NCBI GenBank assembly: GCA_963834365.1
Contig: CAWIBS010000040.1
Location: forward strand, 1-64,000
Direction of reading: 5' to 3'
Source of the DNA: CAWJAP01 sp963834365
GTDB taxonomy: Bacteria > Acidobacteriota > Vicinamibacteria > Vicinamibacterales > Vicinamibacteraceae
Length of the DNA: 64,000 bases
Part shown: positions 17,143 to 27,455 of the stretch, piece after piece
How the letters are laid out: every line of letters begins with the position of its first letter
Position numbering within the stretch: the stretch's first letter is position 1
Translations under genes and position numbers: made by a program
The notes under the pieces: generated by a model
The model's database searches: none
What the model was told of the DNA's origin: nothing
What the model saw: the letters and a program-made list of their open reading frames with translations, nothing else

Positions 17143-19106
17143 ATGGCCGACATCGACCCGGACGCATGGCAACATCCCGACCTGGTGCCGCGCGCCGGCT
17201 CGGAGCTCCGGGACAGCCATGCCAATCTGGCCCGTGCGCTCGAGGCGAGCGGCATCGGGACATGGACGATCGGCCTCGGCGCCGACACCCGCATGTGGTG
17301 GTCGCCGGAAACCTGCCGCATCCTGGGGCTCCCGCCCGACGCGCCCATCGGCCGTGAGATCTTCCTCGGCCTCCTGCATCCCGACGAGCGCGAGCCCGTG
17401 CGCGAGGCGCTCGCCGAGGCGGTCATCGCCCGCCAGGCCTACGCCGGGGACCACCGGATCATCCGTCCCGACGGCGCCGAACGCTGGATCCGCGGCCGCG
17501 CCACCATCGAGCTGAACGCCCTCGGCCAGCCCTGCGCGCTCGTCGGCATCGTCCAGGACGTGACCGACGCGCGGCAGGCCGAATCGGCCGCGCGCGGCGA
17601 CCCGCGATCGGCTCCGCGAACTGGTGCAGCACATGCCCGTGCTCCTCGACGCGGTCGACGGGGACGGACGCATCATCTTCTGGAACGAGGAGTGCGAGCG
17701 CGTCACCGGCTATTCGGCGGAGGAAGTCATCGGCGATCCCGACATCCTCGTGAAGCTCTACCCCGACGCCGCCTATCGCGAACGGATGCTGCGCGAACGG
17801 GCCGAGCGCGGCAACACCTACCGCGACTGGGAATGGACGCTCACCTGCAAGGACGGATCGACACGCACGATCGCGTGGTCGAACGTCTCCGACCAGTTCC
17901 CGATCGCCGGCTGGCCCCGCTGGGGCATCGGCGTGGACGTCACCGAGCGCAAGCGCCTCGAACAGCAGTTCCTGCACTCGCAGAAGATGGAGGCGATCGG
18001 CCGCCTGGCCGGCGGGCGTCGCGCACGACTTCAACAACCTGCTGACGGTCATCGCGGGCCACACCGAGGCGGTGCTCACCGGCCTGAGCCGCACGCACCC
18101 GCATCGCGCCGCCCTCGAGCAGGTGCGACTCGCCGGCGATCGCGCGGCCTCCCTCACCCGCCAGCTGCTGCTCTTCACGCGCCGCCAGGTCGTCGAGGCA
18201 CGGCCGATGGACGTGAACCAGGTCGTCCGCGGTCTGGATCGGATGCTCCGCCGGCTGCTCGGCGAGAGCATCGAGCTGTCGATCGCGCCGGCCAGCGAGC
18301 CGTGCCCCGTCAAGATGGACCCGGGGCAGATCGAGCAGATCCTGATGAACCTGGCCGTCAACTCGCGCGATGCGATGCCGGGTCGAGGCCGGCTCACCAT
18401 CGAGACGGCGCAGATCGACGTCTCCGCACGGGAGGCTGCCGGACGCGGATCGCTGCAGCCGGGCCCGGCCGTGATCCTGCGTGTCACCGACACGGGCATC
18501 GGCATGGCGCCCGACACGCTCGCACACATCTTCGAGCCGTTCTTCACGACGAAGAGCCCGGGCCAGGGCAGCGGCCTCGGACTCGCCACCGTCTTCGCGA
18601 TCGTCGAGCAGAACCGCGGCCACGTCGATGTCTCGAGCGCGACCGGCCTCGGCACGACCTTCACGATCTACCTGCCACGAACGTTGGAGCCCATCGCACG
18701 CTCCGGTCCGGTCGGGATCGGCATGCCACAGCGGCCCGGCGTCGAGACGATTCTCCTCGTCGAGGACGATGACGATGTGCGGAGCCTGGCGAAGGAGGGG
18801 CTGGGGCTGAGCGGATACAAGGTGCTGGACGCGCGCGATGGCAGCGAAGCCTTGCTGCTCTCCCGGAGTTACGAAGGCCAGATCCATCTGCTGGTGAGCG
18901 ACGTCGTGATGCCGGTCATCGGCGGCCCGCAGGCAGCCGAGCTGATCGCGCTGGAGCGACCGGCGATCAAGGTGCTGTTCATCTCCGGATTCACCGGCGA
19001 CCTGCCGTTTCTCGAACAGCCGTCCACACCGCCACGCCCGCTCCTCTACAAGCCCTTCACCATGGAGACGCTGGCGCGAAAGGTCCGCGACGTGCTCGAC
19101 GGGTGA
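17143..19106 (+). CDS. PAS-PAS hybrid histidine kinase with C-terminal receiver (frameshifted)
   Basis: This is a cytoplasmic sensor kinase of ~650 residues. The first PAS domain (LEASGIGTWTIGLGADTRMW, with PAC IVQDVTDARQAE) is followed by a second (MPVLLDAVDGDGRIIFWNEE, GIGVDVTERKRLEQQ). The phosphoacceptor helix HSQKMEAIGRLAGG..AHDFNNLL contains the His, and the ATPase domain has NLAVNSRDAM, DTGIGM and GQGSGLGLA. The C-terminal receiver (ILLVEDDDDVRSLAKEGL, LVSDVVMP, LYKPF) has the expected acidic pocket and Asp. There are no membrane helices, so it senses an internal cue. Indels near 17600 and 18015 break it. Its end overlaps the convergent surE gene by 50 bp. No separate response-regulator partner is adjacent. 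Confidence 0.85.
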
Positions 19107-19906
19107 TCGGCGGCAATTCGGCTCCGACGGCGCCGGCTGAAGCCCCAGCGCTCCTGCGAGCGACGGACTCGTCCGCAGCAGGCTGCTCGGCGATGCGCAC
19201 CTCGTGGCACGTCAGGTCCAGGTGCAACGGGCAGACCGACACGAAGCCTTCCTTGACGGCGTCGTAGTCCGAGCGCGGATCGGAGGTCCAGGCGCTCGCC
19301 CCCTCCTCGATCCAGTAGTACGGCCGGCCGCGCGGATCGATCGACTGCGAGACCTTCGTCACGTGATTGCGGCGTCCCTGCACCGTCACGCGGAACCCTC
19401 GGGTCGCCGTGCGAGGGACGTTGACATTCAGGAACGTCCGCGGCGGCAGCCCGGACGCCAGCACCCCCGAGGCGAGCGCGGCGGCCGCGGCAGCCGGCGG
19501 ACCGAAGTCGAAGCCGTCGGAGGATCGTTCGAGCGAAACCGCAATGCCCGGCACGCCCAGCAGCGCGCCCTCGAGCGCGCCGGCAACGGTCCCCGAATAG
19601 GTGACATCGTCGCCCAGGTTGTAGCCCTTGTTGATGCCCGAGACGACCAGGGCCGGCAGTCCCGGAAGGACGCGCGTCACCGCAATGTTCACGCAATCGG
19701 TCGGCGTCCCGTCCACCGAGAACACGCCGTCGCTGACCTGCTCGAGTCGCAGCGGCCGCGCCAGCGTCAGCGCGTGCCCGATGGCGCTCGACTCCTGCAC
19801 CGGCGCGACGACCGTCACCTGGCCCAGCGGCCGCAGCGCGTCGGCCAGCCGCGTGGAGACCCTCGGAGAACACGCCATCGTCATTGGTCACGAGAATGCT
19901 GCGCAT
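19057..19906 (-). CDS. surE: 5'/3'-nucleotidase SurE (one frameshift)
   Basis: SurE is a metal-dependent nucleoside monophosphatase involved in stationary-phase survival and nucleotide salvage. The start ATG 19906 gives MRSILVTNDDGVFSEG, whose DD and later S/N residues bind the divalent metal. After an indel near 19865 come VTVVAPVQESSAIGHALTL, FSVDGTPTDCVNIAV, VVSGINKGYNLGDDVTYSGT and LNVNVP, all SurE signature blocks. A TATACT -10-like box lies only 11 bp before the ATG, so the leader would be very short. The C-terminal ~40 residues are low-complexity and overlap the histidine-kinase gene; the natural end may be slightly different. Confidence 0.88.
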
Positions 19907-19939
19907 GCGAGGCTGCGAGTATATGCTCCTGCGGCGTCC

Positions 19940-21023
19940 ATGCCGCCGGCTCCGCACCCCTTCGACGCCGTCCTGCTGATTGCATTCGGCGGCCCGCTCG
20001 GGTTGCGCGACATCCGCCCCTTTCTGCAGAACGTCCTCCGCGCCCGGCGTCTGCCGCCCGAGCGCATCGAGGCGGTGGCGCATCACTACGAGCTGTTCGG
20101 CGGGGTGTCGCCGATCACCGATATCACCAGACGCCAGGCCGAAGGGCTGGCGGCACGGCTGCGCGCACGCGGACTCTCACTGCCGGTGTACGTCGGGATG
20201 CGGAACTGGCGACCACACCTCGCCGATGCGCTGGCAGAGCATGGCGGCGGCCGGCCACCGGCGCGCAGTGGCGGTCGTCGCGGCGGCTCACCGCAGCTAC
20301 TCGAGCTGTGAGCAATACAAGCAGAACGTGTGGCAGGCCCAGGAGGAGCTCCGCCAGCGGGGCGTCCGGTCACCGACCCTCGTGTACGCCGGCGACTGGC
20401 ATACGGCTCCGGGATTCGTCGAGGCCGCCGCTGAACAGATCGCCGACGCCACGGCGCGACTGCCCGGCGCGCACCGAGCCGCCGCGCGCCTCGTCTTCAC
20501 TGCGCATTCGATTCCGCTGTCGATGCCGTTCGTCGAGACGTACGTCCGCCAACTCGGCGAGTCAGCGGAGGCCGTTGCGCGACACCTCGGCGTGTCGGGA
20601 TGGGAGATCGCCTACCAGAGCCGCAGCGGGCGTCCGGAAGACCGGTGGCTCGAACCTGACATCAATGACGTGCTGCGGCGGGCCGGCAACGCCGGCGTCT
20701 CCGCCGTCGTCGTGGCGCCCGTGGGGTTCGTCGCGGATCACATCGAGGTGCTGTACGACCTCGATGTCGAGGCGAGGGCGACGGCAGAGGCAATCGCCCT
20801 GCCCATGGCGCGGGCCTCGGCGGTGAACGATCACCCCCGCTTCCTCGACGCCCTGGCCGATGCCGTGGCGGCGACGATCGCCCGCTACCGGGGGACGCCG
20901 CTCACAATCCTCCCTGCCGATCCGCCAGCGAGACGCGAGCCTCCCCCGGTGGTGCGACACCTGAGGCAGTGGATGGCGGGGCTGAAGCCCCGCCCTCCAT
21001 TGTGTGGAAGCGGACGCCCTTGA
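19940..21023 (+). CDS. hemH: Ferrochelatase (one frameshift)
   Basis: Ferrochelatase inserts iron into protoporphyrin or coproporphyrin, the final chelation step of haem synthesis. The N-terminal part reads FDAVLLIAFGGPLGLRDIRP and HHYELFGGVSPITDITRRQA, then VYVGMRNWRP. After an indel near 20245 it continues RSYSSCEQYKQNV and VFTAHSIPLSMPF, with the catalytic His in AHSIP. IAYQSRSG and VVVAPVGFVADHIEVLYDLD, with the conserved Glu, follow. The gene is essential for haem makers, so the single indel is probably a sequence error. The last residues run into a palindromic repeat (20976-20995), suggesting the stop has been displaced into the repeat. Confidence 0.9.
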
Positions 21024-21052
21024 CCGCAGGAGGGCGCGGCTTCAGCCGCGCC
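20976..21052. repeat. Two GCTGAAGC-core palindromes between hemH and bacilliredoxin
   Basis: The first, GGCGGGGC-TGAA-GCCCCGCC, is at 20976-20995. The second, inverted copy GGCGCGGC-TTCA-GCCGCGCC, is at 21033-21052. Both are perfect 8-bp stems with the same tetraloop. They lie between two converging genes, where they could end transcription from both sides. They belong to a family found in at least five intergenic sites of this window. Confidence 0.75.
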
Positions 21053-21059
21053 TCGAGTG

Positions 21060-21491
21060 TCAGGCCGGCTGCTTGGCGCAGTGCTTGTCGAACGCGGCGA
21101 TCAATTCGTTCGCGATGTGCTCGGCGGAGCGGCTCTCGATCTGGTGGCGCTCCATCATGTACACCAGCTTGCCGTCCTTGAGCAGGCCCAGCGACGGCGA
21201 CGACGGCGGATAGCCAGCGAAGTATTGCCGGGCGCGATCAGTCGCGTCGATGTCCGCACCGGCGAATACCGTCGCCACCTTGTCCGGCACGACGTCGTGG
21301 TTCAGCGCCAGCGCGATGCCCGGCCGCGCCTTCCCGGCGGCGCATCCACAAACCGAATTGACGACGAGCATCAGCGTGCCCGACGTCTGGCCGACGAGCG
21401 TGTCCACGGCGTCGGCGGATCGCAGCTCCTGCACGCCAAGGCTGGTCAGCTCTTCGCGCATCGGAGCAATCAGGTATTCGGGGTACGGCAC
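21060..21491 (-). CDS. BrxA/BrxB-family bacilliredoxin
   Basis: The protein has 143 residues and is intact. The active-site CGC motif lies in LMLVVNSVCGCAAGKARPGI near residues 45-55. The thioredoxin-like segments KVATVFAGADIDATDRARQY, YPPSSPSLGLLKDGKLVYMM and ERHQIESRSAEHIANELI match the BrxA/BrxB family. In Firmicutes these proteins remove bacillithiol from oxidised protein thiols. Whether this organism makes bacillithiol cannot be seen here, but members of Acidobacteriota carry both. It is cytoplasmic and apparently monocistronic, converging with hemH. Confidence 0.88.
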   Translation of the reverse strand: MPYPEYLIAPMREELTSLGVQELRSADAVDTLVGQTSGTLMLVVNSVCGCAAGKARPGIALALNHDVVPDKVATVFAGADIDATDRARQYFAGYPPSSPSLGLLKDGKLVYMMERHQIESRSAEHIANELIAAFDKHCAKQPA

Positions 21492-21563
21492 TCTCAGTCT
21501 CCTTGAATCAACAGCGGCAATCGAAAACCCACGATAGCACGGCGACGCCAGGATCGAACCGGC

Positions 21564-22357
21564 TCACGCCGACCGGCCCTGGGCCTTCTCGTCACGTCCG
21601 GCTGAACCGTCGGCGTTCGCGGACTCTTCCATCAGCAGATCGGCGGCTTCATCGTCGAGTGTCGAGTCGGGATCGGTGGGTCCCTGGCGCCTGGCGTACA
21701 GGAATGCCAGCGAGAAAATGACGGCGATGAGGCCGAGCGACAGCCACTTCGGAATCTCGAACGCGACGTAGTGCAACTGGTGGAGGTACTCGAGCAGCAG
21801 CTTGAGGCCCACCCACGCGATGATGATGAAAGCCCCGTCCACCAGCGCCGGATACCGCTGGACGACGACCAGCAGCTGGCCGATCAGCATCCGCATGGCG
21901 ACGATGCCGAGGAGGCCGCCGGTGACGATCACCCACAGCTTGTTCGACATCGCCACGGCCACCAGAATCGAGTCGATGGCAAAGACGATGTCGGTCAGTT
22001 CGACCTTGACGACCGTCGCCCAGAAAGCGCTCAAGCCCAGCCAGGCGCGGGCCGGCTTCGGCGTCCGCCGGGATTCGGCGTCTGCCCCGAAAAGAAGTGG
22101 TGGAATGCGAGATACAGGAGATAAGCCGCGCCGACCAGCTTGACCCAGCTGAGCTGAATCATGAAGGCCGCGAAGATCGTCGCGAGCGCGCGGAATACGA
22201 ACGCCCCGACGATGCCGTAGCGCAGCGCCTTGCGCTGCTCGTGCTTCGGCAACCCGAGCACGAGAATGGCCAGCACCAGGGCGTTGTCCGCGCTGAGCAG
22301 CCCCTCGAGCAGGACGAGGAGGCCGATGGTGACGAAGTCGGTGACGTGAACGTCCAC
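21564..22357 (-). CDS. TerC-family integral membrane protein (one frameshift)
   Basis: This is a ~264-residue polytopic membrane protein. FVTIGLLVLLEGLLSADNAL carries the acidic ADNAL motif in helix 1, followed by LRYGIVGAFVFRALATIF. After an indel near 22065 come FWATVVKVELTDIVFAIDSI with the second acidic motif, LIGQLLVVVQRYPALVDGAF and a charged tail rich in Asp/Glu. The paired acidic motifs are the TerC signature; members are linked to tellurite resistance and to manganese export (Alx/MeeF-type), the latter supported by the metal-like acidic sites. ATG 22357 is the start. It diverges from the hspR heat-shock operon. Confidence 0.82.
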
Positions 22358-22515
22358 GGGGCTCGAGACTCTTTGACGCGGAGCACGGCCGAGCCGCGAT
22401 CGGCGACCGCCAGGGCGTGCGGGTCGAATAGCGAGTATCCCCCGAATCGGCCGTGCAAGTCACGCACCTGCGGGTGCGCGGCAGGCGGCAAGTCTGCGAT
22501 GCACCGGCGCAGACT

Positions 22516-22545
22516 ATTGACACGAGTTGTGTCAATTCCTATACT
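22516..22545 (+). promoter_or_regulatory. hspR promoter with overlapping HspR-type inverted repeat
   Basis: TTGACA (22517-22522), a 17-bp spacer and TATACT (22540-22545) form a near-perfect sigma-70 promoter. The 21-bp inverted repeat ATTGACAC-GAGTT-GTGTCAAT (22516-22536) covers the -35 and most of the spacer. Its length and TTGA..TCAA ends match the HAIR operator (CTTGAGT-N7-ACTCAAG) bound by HspR. Binding would block RNA polymerase, giving autorepression of hspR-cbpA-clpB. Confidence 0.8.
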
Positions 22546-22643
22546 CGACTGGCCGCAAGCCTGACGCTGTCGTCAGCCCGCTCGCGCAACCGGGCCGGTG
22601 CCTCGTGGATTCGAGCCGCCGGTCCCGATGAGGGGTGTGCCGG

Positions 22644-22985
22644 ATGCAGATTGGCGAGGACCTCTATTTCATCAGCATGGCCGCGGAGCTCCTCGGCATG
22701 CACCCCCAGACGCTGCGGAAGTACGAGCGCCTGGGCTTCATTCGTCCGACGCGGACGATCGGCAGCATGCGCCTGTACTCGCGCGCGGAGCTCGATCGGC
22801 TGCGGCTCATCAAGCACCTCGTGGACGAGGAAGGCGTCAACCTGGCGGGCGTGCAGCGCCTGTTGTCGGTCGTGGACGTCGTCCGTCGGCTGCAGGGCCT
22901 CGCGCAGGGCGACGGCCTCCCCCGCGCGCACGCGCGCCGACTGTCCGAGGAGCTGGATCGCCTGAGCACGCTGCTGGGGCTGTGA
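22644..22985 (+). CDS. hspR: HspR-like MerR-family heat-shock repressor
   Basis: The protein has 113 residues. LYFISMAAELLGMHPQTLRK followed by YERLGFIRPTRTIGSMRLYS is the HspR type of MerR winged helix; DRLRLIKHLVDEEGVNLAGV is the following helix. No metal or cofactor cysteines are present. In Actinobacteria and Helicobacter, HspR represses dnaK, cbpA and clpB operons with DnaK or CbpA as co-repressor. Here it is the first gene of an operon with cbpA (6 bp downstream) and clpB. A matching operator overlaps its promoter, leaving a leader of about 90 nt. ATG 22644 was chosen because it precedes the MQIGEDLYFISM start typical of the family. Confidence 0.9.
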   Translation: MQIGEDLYFISMAAELLGMHPQTLRKYERLGFIRPTRTIGSMRLYSRAELDRLRLIKHLVDEEGVNLAGVQRLLSVVDVVRRLQGLAQGDGLPRAHARRLSEELDRLSTLLGL

Positions 22986-22991
22986 GGACCG

Positions 22992-23961
22992 ATGGACTTC
23001 AAGGACTACTACGCGACGCTGGGTGTCGCGAAAACAGCGACCGACAAGGAGCTCAAGCAGGCGTACCGGAAGCTCGCGCGGAAGTTTCACCCCGACGTCA
23101 ATCCGGGCGACAAGGCGGCCGAGGCGCGCTTCAAGGAGATCAACGAGGCCTATGAAGTGCTCGGCGACGCCGAGAAGCGGCGCAAGTACGACGAGCTCGG
23201 CGCCAACTGGCGGGCGTACGAGCAGTCGGCAGGCCACGGCGGTCCGCCACCCGGATTCGAGCAGTTCTGGCAGCCCGGCGCGGCGGGCTCGTATCGCACC
23301 GTCTCGCCCGAGGAGATGCAGGATCTCTTCGGCGACGAGAACCCGTTCTCGGATTTTTTCAAGACGTTCTTCGGCGGCGGCGGCCAGACCCGTCACGCCG
23401 GCGGACGCGGCGCCCGGGCTCGTGCGCGGGGCGGGTCGGACGTCGAGCATCCGATTCGAGCTGACGCTCGAAGAGGCGTTCCAGGGGACGACGCGCCGGC
23501 TTTCCCTGAAGCAGGCCGGCCATGCGCGCACCATCGACGTGCGTATTCCTGCGGGTGTGCGCGACCAGGCCCGCGTCCGCGTGAGCGGCGAGGGCCAGCC
23601 GGGGGCGATGGGCGGCAAGTCCGGCGATCTCTATCTGCGCATTCAGCTGAAGCCGCATCCGCAGTTCACCCGCGACGGCGACGACCTGTCGACGCGGGTC
23701 ACGGTGCCGCTCACGACGGCGGTCCTCGGCGGGGAGGCCAATGTGTCGTCCGATCGCCGGCGGGCCGGTCCGGTTGAAGGTGCCGCCGACCACGCAGAGC
23801 GGGCAGCGATTCCGGGTGCGTGGCCAGGGGATGCCGTCGGTCGGCAAGGCCGGCGAGCGCGGCGACCTGTACGTCACCGTGGACGTCCTGCTCCCGAAGA
23901 CGCTGACCGACGAGCAGCGCCAGCACTTCGAAGCCCTTGCGGCGCTGAGCGAGGCGGATGA
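22992..23961 (+). CDS. cbpA: DnaJ-type co-chaperone CbpA (frameshifted; no stop before clpB as sequenced)
   Basis: This J-domain protein (DYYATLGVAKTATDKELKQA, with HPD in KFHPDVNPGDKAAEARFK) stimulates DnaK. A Gly/Phe-rich linker with FFKTFFGGGG follows. After an indel near 23440 come the two C-terminal substrate-binding domains (RFELTLEEAFQGTTRRL, VRIPAGVRDQARVRVSGEG), and after another near 23745, LKVPPTTQSGQRFRVRGQGM. There is no cysteine-rich zinc domain, which marks CbpA rather than DnaJ. The expected end is TGA 23959-23961, overlapping the ATG of clpB. In the sequence as given the frame instead continues straight into clpB without a stop, probably another indel. Confidence 0.87.
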
Positions 23962-26594
23962 CCCGGCACTCTCGGAGGCATCTCAACCAGACTACACCGA
24001 GAAGGCCCAGGAGGCCATTCAGAGCGCGGAACAGATCGCCGATCGCGAGCACCACCCGCAGATCGAGCCGGAGCACCTGCTCGGCACCCTCGTGGCGCAG
24101 CGCGGCGGCGTGGTGCCGGACGTGCTGCGCAAGATGCAGGTCGATCCGGATCAGATCGCTGCCGAGGTGCAGCGGGCGCTGGCGAAGCTGCCGAGTGCCC
24201 AGGGCGGAAGCCAGCCCGGTCTGTCCCCGCGCCTCCGCGCCGTCTTCAACAAGGCCGAAGACGAGGCGGAACAGTTCAAGGACGAGTTCGTCAGCACGGA
24301 GCATCTGCTGCTGGCCATTGCCGGCGAGCCCGGCCGCGCGGCCGCGGCGACGCTGCTCTCGGCGCGCGGCGTCACCCGCGATCGCATTCTCGAGACCCTC
24401 GCCACGGTGCGAGGCAGCCAGCGCGTCACCGATCAGAACCCGGAGGGCAAGTACCAGGCGCTCGAGCGCTACGGCCGCGACCTGACCGAGCTCGCCCGCC
24501 AGAACAAGCTGGATCCGGTGATTGGCCGCGACGAAGAGATCCGGCGCGTCGTGCAGGTCCTGTCGCGGCGGACGAAGAACAACCCCGTCCTCATCGGCGA
24601 GCCCGGCGTCGGCAAGACCGCCGTCGTCGAAGGGCTGGCCCAGCGGATCGTCCGCGGGGACGTGCCGGAGGGACTGAAGGACAAGCGGATCATCGGGCTC
24701 GACATGGGCGCGCTCGTCGCCGGCGCCAAGTATCGCGGCGAGTTCGAGGATCGCCTCAAGGCCGTGCTGACGGAAGTGACCGAATCGGACGGCAAGGTGG
24801 TGCTCTTCATCGACGAGCTCCACACCGTGGTGGGCGCCGGCGCCGCCGAAGGCTCGCTCGATGCCTCGAACATGCTGAAGCCGATGCTGGCGCGCGGCGA
24901 GCTGCACACGATTGGCGCCACCACGCTCAACGAGTACCGCAAGCACATCGAGAAGGACGCCGCGCTCGAGCGGCGGTTCCAGCCGGTCCTCGTCGATCAG
25001 CCGACCGTCGAGGACACCATCAGCATCCTGCGCGGCCTGCGCGAGCGCTACGAGATCCATCACGGCGTGCGGCTGAAGGACTCGGCGCTGGTGGCGGCGG
25101 CCGTGCTCTCCAACCGGTACATCACCGATCGGTTCCTGCCCGACAAGGCGATCGATCTCGTGGACGAGGCGGCGTCGAAGCTGCGGATGGAGATCGACTC
25201 GATGCCCGCCGAGCTCGACGAGGTCCGCCGCCGGCTGATGCAGCTCGAGATCGAACGCGAGGCGCTGCGCAAGGAGACCGATGCGGCCTCACGCGATCGG
25301 CTGGCGCGCCTCGAGCGCGAGGTCGCAAATCTCAAGGAGCAGCAGACCGCCCTCACCGCCCGCTGGGAGCAGGAGAAGTCGTCCATTCAGAGCGGACGCG
25401 AGCGCAAGGAGGAGCTCGAGCGTCTGCGGGCGGAAGTCGATCGGGCGCAGCGGATCGGCGACTATGCGAAGGCCTCCGAGCTGCAGTACCGGACGGATCC
25501 CGGAGCTCGAGAAGCAGCTCGCGGCCGAAGCCGGCGCGTCCAGTGCTCCCGGCGGCGCACGGCTGCTCAAGGAAGAAGTGGACGAGGAGGACATCGCCGA
25601 AGTCGTGGCGAAATGGACGCACATCCCCGTCAGCAAGCTGATGGAAGGCGAGGTCCAGAAGCTCCTCCAGATGGAAGCGCGGCTGCACGATTGCGTCATC
25701 GGCCAGGACGAGGCCATCGTCGCAGTGGCCAACGCCATCCGGCGTGCGCGGGCCGGGCTGCAGGATGCCAACCGTCCGCTCGGCAGCTTTCTCTTCCTCG
25801 GCCCGACGGGTGTCGGCAAGACGGAGCTGGCACGGGCGCTCGCCGACTTCCTGTTCGACGACGACCACGCCATGGTGCGGATCGACATGTCGGAGTACCA
25901 GGAGAAGCACAGCGTCGCGCGCATGATTGGGGCGCCGCCCGGCTATGTCGGCTACGACGAGGCGGGCCAGCTCACCGAGGCGGTCCGGCGGCGGCCCTAC
26001 TCGGTGGTGCTGCTCGACGAAGTCGAGAAGGCCCATCCCGAGGTGCTCAACGTGCTGCTGCAACTCCTCGACGACGGCCGGCTGACCGACGGGAAGGGCC
26101 GGACGGTGGACTTCAAACAGACCGTGGTCATCATGACCTCGAACATCGGCAGCCATTTCATCGCCGAGTTCGCGCATCGTGACGGATCGCTCGAGGAAGG
26201 CACGCGGCGGCAGGTGATGGATACCGTGCGCGCCCACTTCAGGCCCGAATTCCTCAATCGCGTCGACGAGATCATCCTCTTCCATCCGCTCGGACGGACA
26301 CACATGGGGGCGATCGTGGACATCCAGCTGCGGACGCTCATGAACCGGCTCGCGGACCGCAAGATCTCGGTGACGCTCACCGACGCGGCCAGGGCCCGGA
26401 TCATCGAGGAAGGCTACGATCCGGTCTATGGCGCGCGGCCGCTCAAGCGGACGATTCAGCGCCGCATCCTCGATCCGCTGGCGATGAAGGTGCTCGAAGG
26501 CGAGTTCCGTGAAGGCGACGTCATCACGGTGGACGCCAGGGACGGGGAGCTGCAGTTCAAGAAGGGCGAAACTGCGGCAACGGCCGGGCGTTGA
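23958..26594 (+). CDS. clpB: ATP-dependent disaggregase ClpB (frameshifted)
   Basis: This is a hexameric AAA+ protein that pulls apart aggregates together with DnaK; ~879 residues, the normal size. The N domain reads YTEKAQEAIQSAEQIADREH and EFVSTEHLLLAI. The first ATPase has LIGEPGVGKTAVVEGLAQRI and VVLFIDELHTVVGAG. The middle coiled coil (LEIEREALRKETDAASRDRL to KASELQYR) marks ClpB as opposed to ClpC/A. An indel near 25500 follows it. The second ATPase has LFLGPTGVGKTELARALADF and VVLLDEVEKAHPEVLNVL. ATG 23958 is the likely start but an indel just after it (near 23985) is needed to reach the conserved N domain. It is co-transcribed with hspR and cbpA. Confidence 0.9.
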
Positions 26595-26602
26595 GGAACC
26601 GG

Positions 26603-26727
26603 GTCCGGCTGAAGCCGGACACTACGCTGGAGGAGGGTCCGGCTGAAAGCCGGACACTACGCTGGAGATGCCCCGAGGCTTCAGCCGGACCCGGTTGTCT
26701 TGACGTAGTGTCCGGCTTCAGCCGGAC
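26603..26727. repeat. Cluster of four GTCCGGCTGAAGCCGGAC palindromes
   Basis: Copies lie at 26603-26620 (exact), 26637-26655 (one extra A in the loop), 26675-26690 (inverted, partial) and 26710-26727 (inverted, exact). ACTACGCTGGAG follows both direct copies and a reversed ACTACG precedes the last. Two direct plus two inverted copies allow alternative large hairpins. The cluster separates convergent clpB and the Spy-like gene and may terminate both. Confidence 0.8.
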
Positions 26728-26730
26728 CCC

Positions 26731-27309
26731 TCACACCTGCGGTCGTGGCTGGCGTTGCTTGACACGTTCCCGGACGCGCTTGGGGGACTCGCTCATCCGC
26801 TGTTCGCGTGACGCCTTCAGCTCGGTCGCCTTGGCCTGCTGCTCCGGGGTCAGGACCGCGAACACTTCGCTGTAGATCCGTGCGTGCAGCACGGTGGCGT
26901 CCGCCTGGACGGCCGCCAGCGCGGCGGCGCGGTCGCGAACGGCGCCCTCGTCGAACTGCGGGGATTCCACCGCGTCGAACTGTGCCTTCATCGCCGCCCG
27001 CACCTTCTCGGCGTTCGCCTGCAGCTCCTCGCCATGGCCGTCGAGGATGCCCTTCACCTGCTCGTGCTGCGCGTCGCTCAGGTCGAGCTGTCGCAGTGGC
27101 AGCAGCAGGCCCATGTGCCCGGGGCCGAGTCCTCGCCAGAAGACGCCCGGCTGACCGGGTGCCCGCCGCCGAATCCCCTCCTGCGGCGCGGGCTGCCCTT
27201 CCGTCTGCTGCGCGAACAGCGCGCCCGGCCCCCACGTGCTCGCCGCCAGCGCACCCGCGACCGCGAGCGCGCGCGTGTTCCGTCCAATCCGTGAACGAGT
27301 CATCGTCAT
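26731..27309 (-). CDS. Spy/CpxP-like periplasmic protein (LTXXQ type)
   Basis: The protein has 192 residues and is intact. A signal peptide (LAVAGALAASTWGPGALFAQ) is followed by a helical domain with LRQLDLSDAQHEQVKGILDG and VFAVLTPEQQAKATELKA, the two LTxxQ-type motifs of the Spy/CpxP/heavy-metal-resistance family. These form a cradle-shaped dimer that binds misfolded protein or acts as inhibitor of an envelope sensor kinase. It is divergent from a response regulator/kinase pair 147 bp away, the same arrangement as cpxP-cpxRA, so a feedback role on that pair is a reasonable inference. The C-terminus is strongly basic. Confidence 0.8.
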   Translation of the reverse strand: MTMTRSRIGRNTRALAVAGALAASTWGPGALFAQQTEGQPAPQEGIRRRAPGQPGVFWRGLGPGHMGLLLPLRQLDLSDAQHEQVKGILDGHGEELQANAEKVRAAMKAQFDAVESPQFDEGAVRDRAAALAAVQADATVLHARIYSEVFAVLTPEQQAKATELKASREQRMSESPKRVRERVKQRQPRPQV

Positions 27310-27455
27310 GTCCCTCCAGAGCGCCGACGTTCATTGATTGTGACGCATTGTCGATGGCCACGGCGTGGCGAAGGTGTGAAAAAACGATGGCAGCCCACCG
27401 ATCGTTGCCGGTCGGGCCGGATGGGCACGCAGGCCAGGGCTAGACTGGTCGATGA

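Noticed and set aside
19057..19106. Functional significance of the 50-bp convergent overlap of the histidine kinase and surE
   Set aside because: The surE tail is low-complexity and the region carries indel errors, so the overlap may simply reflect a misplaced stop codon.
26603..26727. Possible small CRISPR array
   Set aside because: The units are palindromes in both orientations with irregular 15-20 bp spacing and no unique spacers of even length; no cas gene is present.
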